Positions 25,800-38,636 of a stretch of 64,000 nt of DNA are shown piece after piece. A program made the position numbers and the translations under genes. The notes under the pieces are model-generated. The model had not been told where the DNA came from. It saw only the letters and a program-made list of their open reading frames with translations, and did not search any database. The stretch lies in NCBI GenBank assembly GCA_949318235.1, contig OX439133.1, positions 7,924,637 to 7,988,636 on the forward strand, written 5' to 3'. Each line of letters opens with the position of its first letter. Position 1 is the stretch's first letter. Source of the stretch: Ecdyonurus torrentis. Lineage: Eukaryota; Arthropoda; Insecta; Ephemeroptera; Heptageniidae.

Positions 25800-26139
25800 T
25801 TAAGGGAGTAGGGTACCGACCTTATATCTCAAAAACTAAAAGTTTTTTGGGTCTAAATTTGGTGTCATTGTGTAGCTAAGGGTCACTTTGGGTTAAAATT
25901 TCACAATGTTTGACCGACCCGAAAAAAAAAAAGAAAAAAATATTGAAAATAACATTGGGCCTTATTATGGGCTTAAAATTAAAAAAAAAATCATATAAAA
26001 TTAATTTGCACGGTGACCCCCCAAAATTTTTATATATTTGAAATTGTCTCAAGCTGAAGTATCATTGTGCAAAATTTCAGATTTTTTTGACGAGAAAAGT
26101 TTGAGTCTAATGGCCAACGTCGGTACCCTACTCCCTTAA
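25800..26139 (-). mobile_element. Family D TTAA MITE (copy D2)
   Basis: TTAAGGGAGTAGGGTACCGA to 'cggtaccctactcccttaa': 18 or more matching inverted bases. It is in the reverse orientation to D1. The right TTAA is shared with E3. Confidence 0.85.
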
Positions 26140-26480
26140 AATGGCTTTTATTTCAAAATCTAAAAAACTTCCAATTTTTCAAGATGCCATTTGAAAAATA
26201 ATAGTAAAAACTGATAAAATATTTAGAACCCGTGACTATCAGATAAGAGAGAAAATAATTATTGAAATTACCATGGGCTCTTATGTATGGGACTAACGCT
26301 TCAAATAATTATAATTTAAAATCTAGCATGGTGAATTTTTTTTTTATTATATTATTAATTATTATTATTATTTTAACATTTTTGAAGATATTTTATCCTA
26401 ATTTATCACTGTACAAAATTTTAAACTTTTATTTCTTTTACAACTTTTTATTCAAATCTCGCAGTATCTGATTTCTAATC
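26136..26480 (-). mobile_element. Family E MITE (copy E3)
   Basis: It starts at the TTAA shared with D2. The block order is 'aaatggcttttatttcaaaa', 'cccgtgactatcagataaga', 'catgggctcttatg', 'tagcatggtga' and 'caaatctcgcagtatctgat'. The right end has decayed. The 69-codon frame at 26262-26471 is MITE sequence. Confidence 0.7.
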
Positions 26481-27140
26481 CATCGTTGAAGTCACCCAGT
26501 AACTTCAACGCCTACAATTTCAAACTGAAGTCATACACTAAAATTTCATTGAATAAATATTTTATTCAAATATCCTGCCAAAAAATGAACCCACCCACGT
26601 GAGCGATGTTGTATTATATATAAGGTGGTCATAATTTTGAGAAGTCGTATATTTCTCTTCTCGATAATCCTAACTTTATATTCTAAATCACAACAAGTCA
26701 ACATTCCTCGGCGTGCGCAATTGTTGTGCTAGCCACGCTTGCTTTGTATACTTTGGTCTAGCTGCTGAGGACGCAGGTGGCAAATATATCACTGACTTAG
26801 GGTTGACCACATAGCTACATCACGTTGTATTTAATACTTCTTACTGGCAATATGGCAATGGGGAAAAAAAAAAAAAAAAAAAAAAAAAAAGTATGCCTAT
26901 AGCATATCTCATTCAAAAAAAAAAACGGAAATAGTGCAGTAGTATTCCCAAAAATCTTTTTTTTTTTTTTTTTTTTTTTTCATAAATTAGGGGTCCTGAC
27001 GATGTGAAGTTCTTTACGGAGTCTTTTTCTATATAGCGCACCTTAGATTGGTGTGACGTCACTACCAAAGGACAAAAATACGTAATAATTATTCAAGCTC
27101 ATTTTTCATCACAATTTCATCGAAACTGCTTAATTGATGC
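26480..27140. other. Unique DNA with A-run and T-run
   Basis: Contains 'gtgtgacgtcactacc' (TGACGTCA at about 27053) outside any recognised MITE, a poly-A near 26862-26890 and a poly-T near 26958-26980. No exon was recognised. Confidence 0.4.
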
Positions 27141-27144
27141 TTAT

Positions 27145-27262
27145 ACTGCATAATAACTATGTTACAAAGCATAATGATTTATGTTATTCGAATTCAGCAT
27201 AATTTATGCTATGATGACATAATATATGCAGCATAAATTACGTAATTTATTCTTTCCGTGCA
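27145..27262. repeat. Dispersed GCATAA repeat
   Basis: 'cagcataatttatgctatga' and 'gcagcataaattacgtaatt' followed by 'tattctttccgtg' match the block near 21110-21215. Confidence 0.45.
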
Positions 27263-27623
27263 TCATGCATTTTGCATTACATTTGTAACTGCAATAAACG
27301 TGGATTTTTTTAAATATGTGTAACAAAAATATGAAATAATTGTAATTTTGACTCAATGCGTAATTAAATTCTAAGCAATGTTTTAAATTATTCATTATTA
27401 TTTTCATTTTTAAAAATTAGTTTCAGGTGTCATAAAAAATAGATCTTAATTGAAGTCAAAGGTTAGCTTTAAATACATTTATTAATTAAAAAATTCTGTA
27501 AAAAAATCCCTCTGGCTTAAACTTTTACTTAAAAGTGTTCAAATATGCAGTCACAGCTAAATTATTTTTATATAATCTTTCTGTTACGTTTTTATACCAC
27601 GAAGTAATAAAAATCACCTGTCA

Positions 27624-27742
<119 letters not shown>

Positions 27743-28157
27743 CTTTTACACTTTTAATGGCCCCTTTTAAAATTACGTTTAAAATGCACATACATACGTA
27801 AAGAATTAAGGGGGGTAAAAGCAATAAAAAAAAATCTAAATGATCTCACATTTTTTATAAACTGGGAATGTCTTTTTTAAAATGATATTTTTTAAAAAAA
27901 TTCAGAACGAATTCTCATTGCATTCCATGTTAAATTTAAAATAAAACTCAACATTTATTTTATGTTACGTTAAAATTTTTCAAAAGTTTACAATTTAAAA
28001 TAATTTGTGATTTTTGCCAGTGGTCGATCACGAAAAAGAAAAAAATTCTAGATTTCTTTCAACTTAATTTTTCAAGCAAATTTTTAATACGAATATAAAA
28101 ATCAAGGTTAATTACTAAACTATTTAAAGCATTTAACAACTTTAAGAATCAACAAAA

Positions 28158-28163
<6 letters not shown>

Positions 28164-28203
<40 letters not shown>
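28164..28203. repeat. Poly-A tract
   Basis: A 40-bp A homopolymer with no LINE or SINE body identified beside it. Confidence 0.9.
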
Positions 28204-28205
<2 letters not shown>

Positions 28206-28423
28206 TCTAAAAAACTTAAACATTAATTAATTCATCCCAACTTTAAATTTAATCTCACGGAAAAATAATAGTGTATAAACAATTTTTGCTGCAGTGAACA
28301 ATAAAAAACTTTTTCTATTGTTAAAAGAATAGTTAAACAATTATGCTGTATAATATAACTATTAATCTATTTTACATAATCGTTTAACATATTTTATGCA
28401 GCTATGAATAAATTTTGCTGAAA

Positions 28424-28702
28424 TTATGGGTGTATGCGCATGACGTCATAATTATACAATTCAGCTTTTTTTTCTTTGAGAAATCAGGTAATTTTTTTTT
28501 TTTGTGAATTTTTTTCTAGTAAGCTTAAAATTAAACCTGTAAACAGTATCAATGCTCTCAAAAATATTGCAAAGTGTTTTCATTGAATTCTAAATTTAAT
28601 GGAATTTTAAAACTGACAAAATATGCATTTCCCCATACCGGCCCATGTTATTTAGTGCTCACTTATGGCATCGACTTTTATATGAAAACAACCACAATTA
28701 TG
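28424..28702 (+). mobile_element. Family B MITE (copy B3), internally shortened
   Basis: It starts TTATGGGTGTATGCGCATGA. The block 'gaatgcgcttcg..caatga' is deleted. It retains 'agtatcaatgctctcaaaaa' and 'atggcatcgacttttatatg'. Confidence 0.75.
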
Positions 28703-29631
28703 AAAGCATAATTATTATACACATTATTTGTATTTGCAGTTTCTCGTTATACAAATTTTAATTGTGTTTTAGTAATGTAGCCTCTCGCAGTACCTCAATA
28801 CGTAGGCACAAGTATAAACAAATTTTGAACACTTACAAATTCTATACACTCAATTCTAAACAACCAAAAAATGTGTGTTAGGAATAAATAAAATGTAATA
28901 GAAAAAAAATGAGAATTTTTTTATGCTTTTTAAGTATGAAAGAATTTTCAAATACATGAAAAAATACTTAATACAAAAACGCATTTATTTTCTAGAAAAT
29001 AGTATCTTTTTAAGTAAAAGTTTTTTCATAGGTGTTTTTCAAAGAAAAAAACCTCTATAATGTTAGGATTTTACTCCAATTTTTAAATTTATCATTTCCT
29101 ATACATAGTAACCTCGATTTTATTTTATTTTTTCTAAGATAAAAGAAGAACACTTTTTTAAACTTATACTTAATTTTTATCATATATATTATAGGTACTT
29201 TTCGACATAAAAATAGAAATTTTTATCATAATATCTTTCCCACGATCTAATTTTTAATGTAAAAATTAATATAAGGAACATAATTAATAATTAAGTATTA
29301 TTGATTTTTTTAAACAATTTTCAGAAAACAATAATCTAAGCTATAATATGATATGAAAAAAAATAAATTTGTAAAATGTAAGACTTTTTTTAATATTATT
29401 TTTTTTAAGGTGTAAAAGTAAAAATGTATTCTACCTAGTATGCATCACAATTTCTCGGTTCTAATAGCGCAGTAGTTTTATCAAAAATTGCATAAGAATA
29501 AAGATAGCACTGCAATGCTAAAGGATAGCAAATTAAAGCGAATTTTCATTAGTTATATACGTCTAATGCATTGGAAAACATAAAAAATGTCAATTAATTT
29601 CTTAAATGAATATGAATATAACTTAAAAACT
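28703..29631. other. A+T-rich DNA without recognised feature
   Basis: No exon, MITE end or RNA gene identified. Confidence 0.45.
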
Positions 29632-29900
29632 AAATGAATGAGTGAATGAATGAATGAATGAATGAATGAATGAATGAATGAATGAATGAATGAATGAATG
29701 AATGAATGAATGAATGAATGAATGAATGAATGAATGAATGAATGAATGAATGAATGAATGAATGAATGAATGAATGAATGAATGAATGAATGAATGAATG
29801 AATGAATGAATGAATGAATGAATGAATGAATGAATGAATGAATGAATGAATGAATGAATGAATGAATGATTGAACGATTGAATAAATGAATGAATGAATA
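29632..29900. repeat. (TGAA)n microsatellite
   Basis: Almost pure TGAA over about 235 bp with degenerate units at the right end. A similar array of the complementary motif, (ATTC)n, lies at 54797. The I-H-S-F frames are artefacts. Confidence 0.95.
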
Positions 29901-30643
29901 TAACTTCAAAACTGAATGAATCAACGAACGAATCAATAAAACACAAATAAATAAATAAAAATCTTAAATAAAATGCAACTTCCACTATTATTAAAAAAAA
30001 AGCGTATTTTGAATTTAACGTAAAAGCTTTCACCATACCAACTAATTCATTGATAAAAAACCTTTTTATACATAATACTTATACAAAATTATCCAGCAAC
30101 TCTTCTCTCTCTCAAGTACCACTTAAAAATTACAAGTGTTATAACAAGTATGTACAAGATATATTATGTAAATTATATACATAAAAAAAAAAACTTAAAA
30201 AAAAAAACTTAATCAATTTAAAAATATATATAACAGACTCTCGCATAACATACAAGAAGGCTTTTAAAAAGCTATTATCTCGTTAATGTGTATGGAACAA
30301 TTTATTTATTTTTTTACATAACTTTGCGTGCTTCAATTGTAGCTATAAATTATTATATTAAAATAAATATGCTATTAACGTCAAATACATAATAATCATG
30401 ATTATAATACATGGCATAATACAACGGAATGTAATAATAATTTTAGTGCTGAAATCAAATTGGTTGTAATGATATAGCATTTGCATTTTCTTATGATTAC
30501 GTGCATGAGTGAGTCATGATAATTGGAGTTTCAATACATAATATGCAATACGACAATTTTGATTTATAGTATTTGGAAGGATAAAGTGGAAATTATGGAT
30601 TTTTTTTTCTCAAGTGTTGTATAATCAGAATTTATCTTTTCTT

Positions 30644-30689
<46 letters not shown>

Positions 30690-30778
30690 ATTTCTCTCTT
30701 CCCATTTTATATTATTTGGCATCTTTATGAATATGATACGATAGACCCATCACGATACAAAACTTTTCGACATGTGCT
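29901..30778. other. A+T-rich DNA with imperfect (CT)n
   Basis: CT-rich tract at about 30637-30700. Nothing else recognised. Confidence 0.45.
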
Positions 30779-31044
30779 ATAGGGTGGTTGCATAAAAAAG
30801 TTGACACCATTTGTGAGCACTAAATAACATGGGAAAATGACAAATTTTGACTTTTTTTTTTTTTTTTTTTTTTGATTTTTTTAAAGAAATATTTTTGAGA
30901 GCATTGAAGCTGTTATATAATACGTTGAATTATAGTATCTCAAGTATGAGAGAAAAATAATAATAACAAAAACAAAACTAATTTTCTAAAGAAAATAGTC
31001 ATCGAAGCGCATTCAAATATGACGCCATGCACATACATCCTATA
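30779..31044 (-). mobile_element. Family B MITE (copy B4)
   Basis: TATAGGGTGGTTGCATAAAA to 'gccatgcacatacatcctat' plus ATA, in reverse orientation. A T-run replaces part of the interior. CRE-like 'tatgacgcca' is decayed. Confidence 0.75.
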
Positions 31045-31744
31045 TGGAACTGCACATACAGACCCACTGAAGCCTAAATAGTAATACACAGCCCGGCATT
31101 TACCATGGCAACCTAGAGAAACCGTGGAAACATCTAGGCAGGCTATGGTCAGTGCAATCACATAACTCATGCGCCTCCAGAGTGCTACGTGAAAAGCGTA
31201 AACTCTTACAAAGTCACAGCCTGCTCATAATATTTTATATTATGTATATTTTATTTTATCTGCAAACTTGGTGAACGGGGAAACTCAATGAGTTTATAAT
31301 GTAAATCAAAAATAGTTGTTCTGTAAAAAAATCGTATTATAGTATCACATTTTATAACATCTATGATAATATTTGCAGCTCGTAAAGTACACAATAGTGA
31401 GGACGATAAAAACTATCAACTGTAAATTATGTTTGAAGCTTACATGGACATAAAAATATTGTGCACAGTAAAAAGTATGTGAGTCGGGTTTTGATGATGC
31501 TGTGCATGTATGGAATAACAATTAACTGGCGTAGCATAATACATAAGACTTGCTGCTGGAGCTTATGTATAGGGGTGGAGAACATGGTGATTGGTGGTGC
31601 TCATGTATATATATATACGCACAAAACATAAAAATACAAATAAGAAATATTATTATTTATTTAGTTATCTATCATTAATTAATGCTATTATTGTTACTAT
31701 TATTTCTTTTAAATTTTTTTTCTCAATGAGGTACTTACTGGCAT
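31045..31744. other. Unique sequence with a palindromic RFX-like site
   Basis: TTACCATGGCAAC (31100-31112) closely matches the X-box bound by RFX proteins. The surrounding 31060-31200 is unusually G+C-rich for the window. The neighbouring phrase 'gaaaccgtggaaac' recurs at 31874, so this could be part of a low-copy repeat. Open frames here lack supporting splice signals. Confidence 0.3.
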
Positions 31745-32005
31745 TTTCCCAACTGCATTACTACTCCCCGGAATCGCCCGAAACCCTGTATTTATGTGTT
31801 TGTGCAGGTTCATTCGAAACGGTTGGCCACGGCCTAGTAAACATTCCTGTATTCGCCAAAACAGACTGAGGAAACCGTGGAAACTCTCAGATCAGCAAGG
31901 TTGACTTTGACTACCGAATATCCAAGCTAGCTCCTAGCTTGCCATCGCCAGGATTTTGTAAAAGCCTGGTCTGTGTCTGGGATCGAACTGGGATGTCTTG
32001 AATAT
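31745..32005 (-). mobile_element. Possible SINE-like unit with a B-box-like motif
   Basis: A patch of higher complexity ending with 'gggatcgaactggga'. On minus this gives AGTTCGATCCC, close to the RNA polymerase III B-box consensus GTTCRANNCC. No A box is evident upstream on that strand. The frame at 31591-31869 has no recognisable domain. Confidence 0.3.
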
Positions 32006-32572
32006 TATTATTGTGCATTTATTTTCGTCCGTTTTTTTATTTTTTATTATTATTTTTTTTTTTCCTGCCACTTTTATTGTCACATGATTTCCGTTTCTAG
32101 CATTACCTTTCCCAAAAAATTTCTTCTTCACAGATCTAACCCATATGCTTTATCATTGAAGAGGCATTTTGAGTTGTGCTTCTACCACACCGTCTCTCTA
32201 TATAGTACAAAAATGCACGCAATGGCTATCAAGTGCAGAGAACAGTTTCCCATAACAAATTCTATATACCTATCACGGTACAATCAAACCTCTCACATCG
32301 ACATCAAATCTCTTATATCACATACAATCCTTACGTCAAATACGACTTTAACATTGTTTTCTCATATAACTTGTAACACGACATTTTTTACTGACGCCGT
32401 TCGACTGGTAACAATTGTAATTTAAACAAGTCAAACTTGTACATTGTTGCACTTGTGTTGCACTTCAAGTATTTAGTATTGTTGTCTCTTTACTGTGAGA
32501 CAAGGAAAATGTATGAGAAAGACGGTTTTCATCAAAATTATATATTATACTTGAGTCGGTGACAGAATAAAA

Positions 32573-32790
32573 CCATACTGCGGGATTTGACTAAAAATAT
32601 ATATAAAAAAATTTAAAAAAAGAAAAATCTGAAAGTTTATCAGTGGTGCATTATTATAGGATAAAGTACCTTTAAAAATGTAATAATAATAATAAAATGG
32701 AAGAAAACATAAAAATAAAAATTAAATTAAATAAATTAGAAAATATTATAAGTACATAAAAATTGAAATAATGCATAGATTTTAAATAAT

Positions 32791-32841
<51 letters not shown>

Positions 32842-33000
32842 TTTAGTCCCATTAGATCTCATATTAATTTCCATAATTATTTTCTCTGTTATCTGATGGT
32901 TCTGAAAATTTATCACAGGTTACTATACTTTTATCATAAAGTTCGGAAGTTTTCTTTTGAGATTTTGAGATACAAAAATCCTATAAATACAACTAGATAA
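32573..33000 (+). mobile_element. Family E MITE (copy E4) interrupted by simple sequence
   Basis: 'actgcgggatttgactaaaa' at the left, and 'tagtcccattagatctcata', 'tctgttatctgatggttctg' and 'tttgagattttgagatacaa' at the right. The interior contains AATA-rich sequence and a T-run (32792-32836). Confidence 0.6.
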
Positions 33001-33472
33001 CCACCTTAATTAAGAAGGTGCCCAAATATATGTATCAATGGCCTAAATACAACGCTTTTATTAATAAAGTAATACCAAAAAAGAAAAAAAAAAGTGATTT
33101 TTGTTTCTGACATGTTTTATTCTTACACCGAATTACGCAAATACGGATCTTTTCAAAACATTTTTTATATGAACATATTTTCAGACGCAATTATATAACT
33201 AAATTAATTATAATTTTATAAAATTATAATTAATTAAGGCCCCAATCTCCGGTTTATATACACATGGAAAGTTTACATAAATAATCGTGTGATTAAAAGT
33301 TACAATGTAAATTATGATAAAAATTTCAGGAATTTGAGACCACATTGTTATAAGAAGGAAAAAAATCATATTACTGTAAGTAAATTATAAAATCTTAAAA
33401 TCCTTACTTCAAAATTTTGTAATGGGGAAATGTAAAAATTAGAAAATATTTTAACTATGTTTGAAAATGCTA

Positions 33473-33509
<37 letters not shown>

Positions 33510-33640
33510 TTAACACTGATTTTTAGTATCAAAATTATACAATGATAATTAAAATTAGTTTATCATTAAAAGAAAAAACAAGAGGAGATAAACTTGAATA
33601 AAATTAAACATAATTACGTATAAAAAATGATAATAATTAT
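33001..33640. other. A+T-rich DNA with a 34-bp perfect palindrome
   Basis: AATTAATTATAATTTTA and its complement form a perfect palindrome at 33202-33235. A T-run lies near 33478-33508. No genes were recognised. Confidence 0.5.
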
Positions 33641-33699
33641 AATTAAAAAACAACAACTGCATACCAAAAAGTTACACACAAGCTATAATGAGCTGTAAA

Positions 33700-34021
33700 T
33701 TATGAATATTATCCTGAAATATTTTATCTTGCAAAATATGAGAGAACATGAGAGAAATATGTTGTTATAAGATGATTAATTAAATATATTATTTATACAA
33801 AAGCAGTTAGAACTTAGCGGGATACATACATTGTTGTGTTTACACAAAACTTGATTGACGGCAGTATGGAAGTCAAGATTGTTTATAAAAGTACTTTTAT
33901 GAAGTGAATTTTAAATTAATTTTCAATAAAAAGCATAAAAATTGCGTTTTTTTTTTTTTTTTTTTGTATTGCAGCAACTATAATTATTATTAATTTGCTA
34001 TTTATTATTTAACTTTAATTT

Positions 34022-34061
<40 letters not shown>

Positions 34062-34870
34062 TATTTCTGAAAGGTGCACGTGTAACAAATCAGCAGCACG
34101 CAGTAAAACGGCAATTAAGGGACTCTGATCTTAATTTCCATACTGTATAATTTTTTAAATCACAGATATAAAGAAAACTAAATTTTACGTAGTAACAACA
34201 AAAATAGTCTTCAAAAAAAAAAAAAAAAAATGACATATTATATTTCCATGACAAGAATAAATTGTCCCAACTTTGGTCCTTTTTTTTTCTTTTAAAATAT
34301 GATAGTGCATATTTTTAGGGAGGGATTCATCAGCGGGAATTACTTTTAAAAAATTCTTTTTGTTGTGAATACTTAACAGAATTTTATTATAGTTTTATTT
34401 TGTTAGTTAGTTTTAACAGAGATAACACTGTTATCTTGTTGATGAATCCCACCCTTATCTTGTAAGTTTATTTTTCATAAACTACTAAAAATTACTATCA
34501 TATATGGATAGTATGCACCTATATTATAATTGATATAAGCTTTATCATTGATTTTGATTTGCTTTTTCAAAAAAAAAATATATATATTAAAAGAATAAAT
34601 AAAAAAAGATCTCTTACAGGTTGTTTTAATTTTTACATTCTTTTAATTAAAAAAGAAAAAAGAAAAAAATTAAATAAATATTTGAGTAGTACCATGTTGC
34701 TGGTGTGAGAAATATGTTATATAAAAATGATTAATTAAATATTAGCGCACAACAAAGGCCTGTACATACATAGCAGTTATATAACTTAGCGGGATGTTAC
34801 ATTGTTTGCTGTCTTGATTGAAGTCTGCTCCACGCTCGCAGATTTATTAAGTGCATCAAACCTCATGGCA
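33700..34870. repeat. Diverged direct duplication (33.7 and 34.7 kb)
   Basis: 'gagaaatatgttgttataa', 'gatgattaattaaatat' and 'acttagcgggatacatacat' near 33750-33870 recur with changes near 34705-34830 (gagaaatatgttatataaaa, acttagcgggatgttacatt, cttgattgaagtc). Between them are T-runs and A+T-rich DNA. This could be an old local duplication or a low-copy repeat. Confidence 0.45.
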
Positions 34871-35020
34871 GATGGAAGTGAATACTTTAATTAAGGCAGA
34901 CGGAGGACCGACTTGGGGACGCCATTAGCTAAATAATTTAGTAAAAAGATAATAATATTTTTTTTTTCAATAATAACAATAAAAAAAAAGAAGACAAAAA
35001 AAAAAAGCTTCTAATTTGAC

Positions 35021-35372
35021 TTAAGGGTTGTCTTTAGTTGGCTTGTATCTCAAAATCTAAAAAGAAAGCTTCCTACTATTTTTATGGGACCTCAAACTTA
35101 ATAACAGCTACCCATGATATTATTTTCAGTACCCGTGACCATCAGATAAGAGAGAAAATCATTTTTGAAATTTACTCAAATTAACATATGGCCTCTTGTG
35201 GGATTAAAACTTCAAAAAATCTTAATTAAAAATCTATAGCATGTGACCCCCAAAATGTTTACATTTTTGAAGTTGCCTTAGCCTATAAATGTACCACCGT
35301 GCAAAATTTCAGATTTTTCCTTCTTTTACGACTTTTTAGTCAAATCCCGTAGTAGCTGATTTCCTACCTTAA
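35021..35372 (-). mobile_element. Family E TTAA MITE (copy E5)
   Basis: TTAAGGGTTGTCTTTAGTTG to 'gtagctgatttcctacctta' plus A, with both TTAA intact. The interior is 'cccgtgaccatcagataaga', 'gtgacccccaaaatg' and 'agtcaaatcccgtagtagct'. Confidence 0.8.
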
Positions 35373-35938
35373 GAAGACCAAGGTCTTTGCTTAAAAGTTA
35401 AAGCTAAATTTTCAATTACTATATTTATATACATTAATATCTTCAAACTGGCAAAATTTAAAGAGATACTCTGCTGAAAAATAAATTTATATTATTATAT
35501 ATATCAAAAAAATTTAATCAAACACTCATTTATTATAGTCTTTGACACTTTTTTTATTTTATTTTTATTTTTTTATTATTTATTATTATTTTTTTTTTTT
35601 GTGAACCAAGATCAAAAATATCCTATACTTCATAGGTGACAGTGTGTCGCAGTCAAAACCAGAGCTCCCCTCATCTTTATTTTAACACATTTTTATCACT
35701 TTAAATGATCCATACTTAACAAAATTTACGTTCATATAAGAAAAAGATTCCAAGAATAAGTCTAAGGTAACTCCATGAACATTTGACATAAATGACTTCT
35801 AATTTTAGAGCAAGGCTATATACAGCTGCAAATTATTAAGTTTCCTGCCGTGTGTTGTTTGTGCAAATCACTGGTGAAAAGGTGCAGTCTATTAGACTTG
35901 ATAACTTTGCTGGGCTCAAGTGGTGACAATACATAAAA
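35373..35938. other. A+T-rich DNA without recognised feature
   Basis: No exon or repeat end identified. Confidence 0.45.
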
Positions 35939-35944
35939 CAGAGA

Positions 35945-36020
<76 letters not shown>
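35939..36020. repeat. (GA)n microsatellite
   Basis: GA repeats with GAGC and GAGGG interruptions. Confidence 0.93.
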
Positions 36021-36021
<1 letters not shown>

Positions 36022-36115
36022 GAGGGTGGTATGGTACAGAGATGAAAATAGCACAGGAAGGGGGGAGCTACATAGCCGTATGCATATGTGGGATCAATGA
36101 TCAGGATTTAGTTCT

Positions 36116-36116
<1 letters not shown>

Positions 36117-36188
<72 letters not shown>
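36117..36188. repeat. Poly-T tract of about 72 bp
   Basis: An uninterrupted T homopolymer, the longest in the window. Exact length may be affected by sequencing error. Confidence 0.9.
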
Positions 36189-36192
<4 letters not shown>

Positions 36193-37403
36193 ATATAGTA
36201 AATATTATAGTATAAGCTTCCGGATTATTTATACTCTAAATTCAATGATATAACTGCATTTTCTTTTAAAACTTTTTTCATTCACTCCTTTGTTTATTTA
36301 TCCATTTCCCAAAATAATTTTAATCTGTCATTTGCTCATATTCCGGGGAATAATAACTTGAAATCCCATATTTTTTGTAGATGGGTTATTTTGAATATTC
36401 ACTAAAGAAAGGGTTTGTTGAAACTTCTCTTTCAGGTCTAAAGTTGCTCGGTGGTATCCAGATAATATATCAATTGAAAATAGTTTCATAATTTTGTAAT
36501 AACTTCTCATAATATGTAATTAATCATTCTACATTTACGCATTTATTATTTTACGAAATATTCAAAATCCTATGTAATATTTCATCTACAAATTTTTAAA
36601 CGAAAATCACTACTAATTTTTAAACGAAAATCACTACTAATTAGTAATTACTAATTAGTCTAAATCTAAAGGAATGAATTCGCCACAAGAGAAACCCAAA
36701 AACAATTTGACATACAAAATCAATTTTAACGACTTTTCCTAATAATAAAATACGAATGTTTCATCTCAGTTCTTTTAAAGAAGTGTCCAAAATACTGTAA
36801 AGTAATATTTTTATCGAGCCAATTTATCCCTGAAGCTAAAATAATAAATGAAACTTAAAAACAATTTCCACAATCAAGAAAAAGAGGAAAAAATCAAACA
36901 TATTTATGTAGGAATATAAATAAAACTGATTAAAAAAATCAGTATAGAAATACGCTTTGCAGATGTTTCACATACAAATAAATTATAAATTATATATAAA
37001 AAAATCAGATATGTATACGTAAGTCAGCCAGCGTGATGTAAAACAATTATATTCGTGAAGTAAATAACGTACAGCAGATGTTTATTACTAGAAAACAATA
37101 TACAAAATCTTTTGTTTGCTTTCAACTATATATCAGCTGTGGTTTAATTAAGTAATCTGCAATATGAATGAGCAAATATTATATTGCACTATTATTATTG
37201 AGGTAAAAATCACAGCAGCGTGGAAATCTGTAATACTCCAGCTGGATTTATATTAGTCTATGCACCACTTAAATAACATTATGCTTCCTTTCGCTGAAAA
37301 AAACTTGTTTTTATTGAATCATGTTCGTTACAAGTTCAATATTATAATGCTTGTAATATTTAAACATTTAACTGATATACTTATAAATTATATAATATGA
37401 TGA
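36189..37403. other. Unique DNA with possible regulatory content
   Basis: A 23-bp unit around 'tttttaaacgaaaatcacta' is repeated twice at 36594-36639. The stretch 37020-37300 has E-box cores (cagctg at 37135, ccagctgg at 37231) and few repeats. No exon was identified. Confidence 0.35.
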
Positions 37404-37650
37404 TATAGGGTGTATCCGCATGACGTCATACTGAATGCGCTTCGATATATCGTCGTTTTTGGCTATTTTCTATATGGAAAATTATTATTTTTCTCGCTTA
37501 CTTAAGTTACTTAATTCAACCTATTAACAGCTAGAATCAAAGCTCTCAAGAATATTGCTATATTAAGTATTTTTAAACTGTTAAAACGTGTCATTTTCCT
37601 ATACCTGCCAATGGTGCTCACATATGGCGTTGACTTTTTAAACAACTATA
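37404..37650 (+). mobile_element. Family B MITE (copy B5)
   Basis: TATAGGGTGTATCCGCATGA to 'atatggcgttgacttttta'. An internal deletion removes the 'gcaatgaataac' block. The right end has decayed. Confidence 0.75.
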
Positions 37651-38344
37651 ATCATAAACGTTTAATTTTGTGATATTTTAAATTTTCACTACCTCAAAAA
37701 CTGTATAATAATGATGTTAAAATGTTTATGATATTTTTGTCTAGTTCCAATATTTGGCTAAATGGTCACGGTTCATGCATGGTTGAAAAAGCCCTGTACG
37801 CACCTATGTAAAATTTCCACTATCATTAATAACAATAAAACACATGCACTACAATATCTGCAGGTTAAATCTTGACCATAAAGCAGTCACCATAATTATA
37901 TACAAGTTGTAAGTACAAGGGTGGATCTTGTAAAATAATGATAACTATAAAGGTGAAGCGGTTACACAAGTCTATATAGGTATAGTGCACCAAACGTTCG
38001 CCGAACCTCTATATTTTACATTGTTTTATTGCATGTATTGACGCACTCATATACGTTTTCTCTCAGCATTGATATGTGAAAACAAGAAGTTCAAAATGTT
38101 TAAAAGGCTGCGAAAATAATAGTAATGATAACTATAAAAACTAAGTCTATATATACGAACTTTTGAAGGTCAATACAGGTCATCAGGTCAATATTTAGAT
38201 GTGGCTTCCTTTTTAGAAATGGTCACCATGATGTGTTATATAAACTCATAAAGTTTGATGCGCTATGTCTTTCCCAAAACGAATATTTTTTTTAACAACG
38301 AATTAACAATATTTTAAATTTTATCTAAATTTTATCAAGATAAA

Positions 38345-38349
<5 letters not shown>

Positions 38350-38394
<45 letters not shown>

Positions 38395-38454
38395 GCTATT
38401 TGACTGTAAAACCTCTCATAAACTATATAATATTTAAAAATAATAATACATAGC

Positions 38455-38518
<64 letters not shown>
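38350..38518. repeat. Facing (CT)n and (GA)n arrays
   Basis: About 45 bp of CT and about 60 bp of AG/GA flank 65 bp of unique sequence. The arrays are complementary and could pair as a hairpin. Confidence 0.9.
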
Positions 38519-38522
<4 letters not shown>

Positions 38523-38636
38523 AAAAAGGTACAAAAAATTGCAATAATAAAATAATTTTAGTGGCAAAAAAAAAGTTTTAGTTTTGTCAAAACTTAAATG
38601 AATTTAACATTGAAATGACTTTGAAATAACATTTTG

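Noticed and set aside
31060..31200. Short coding frame in the G+C-rich patch
   Set aside because: Splice signals are poor, and part of the sequence recurs at 31.87 kb, so a repeat is as likely.
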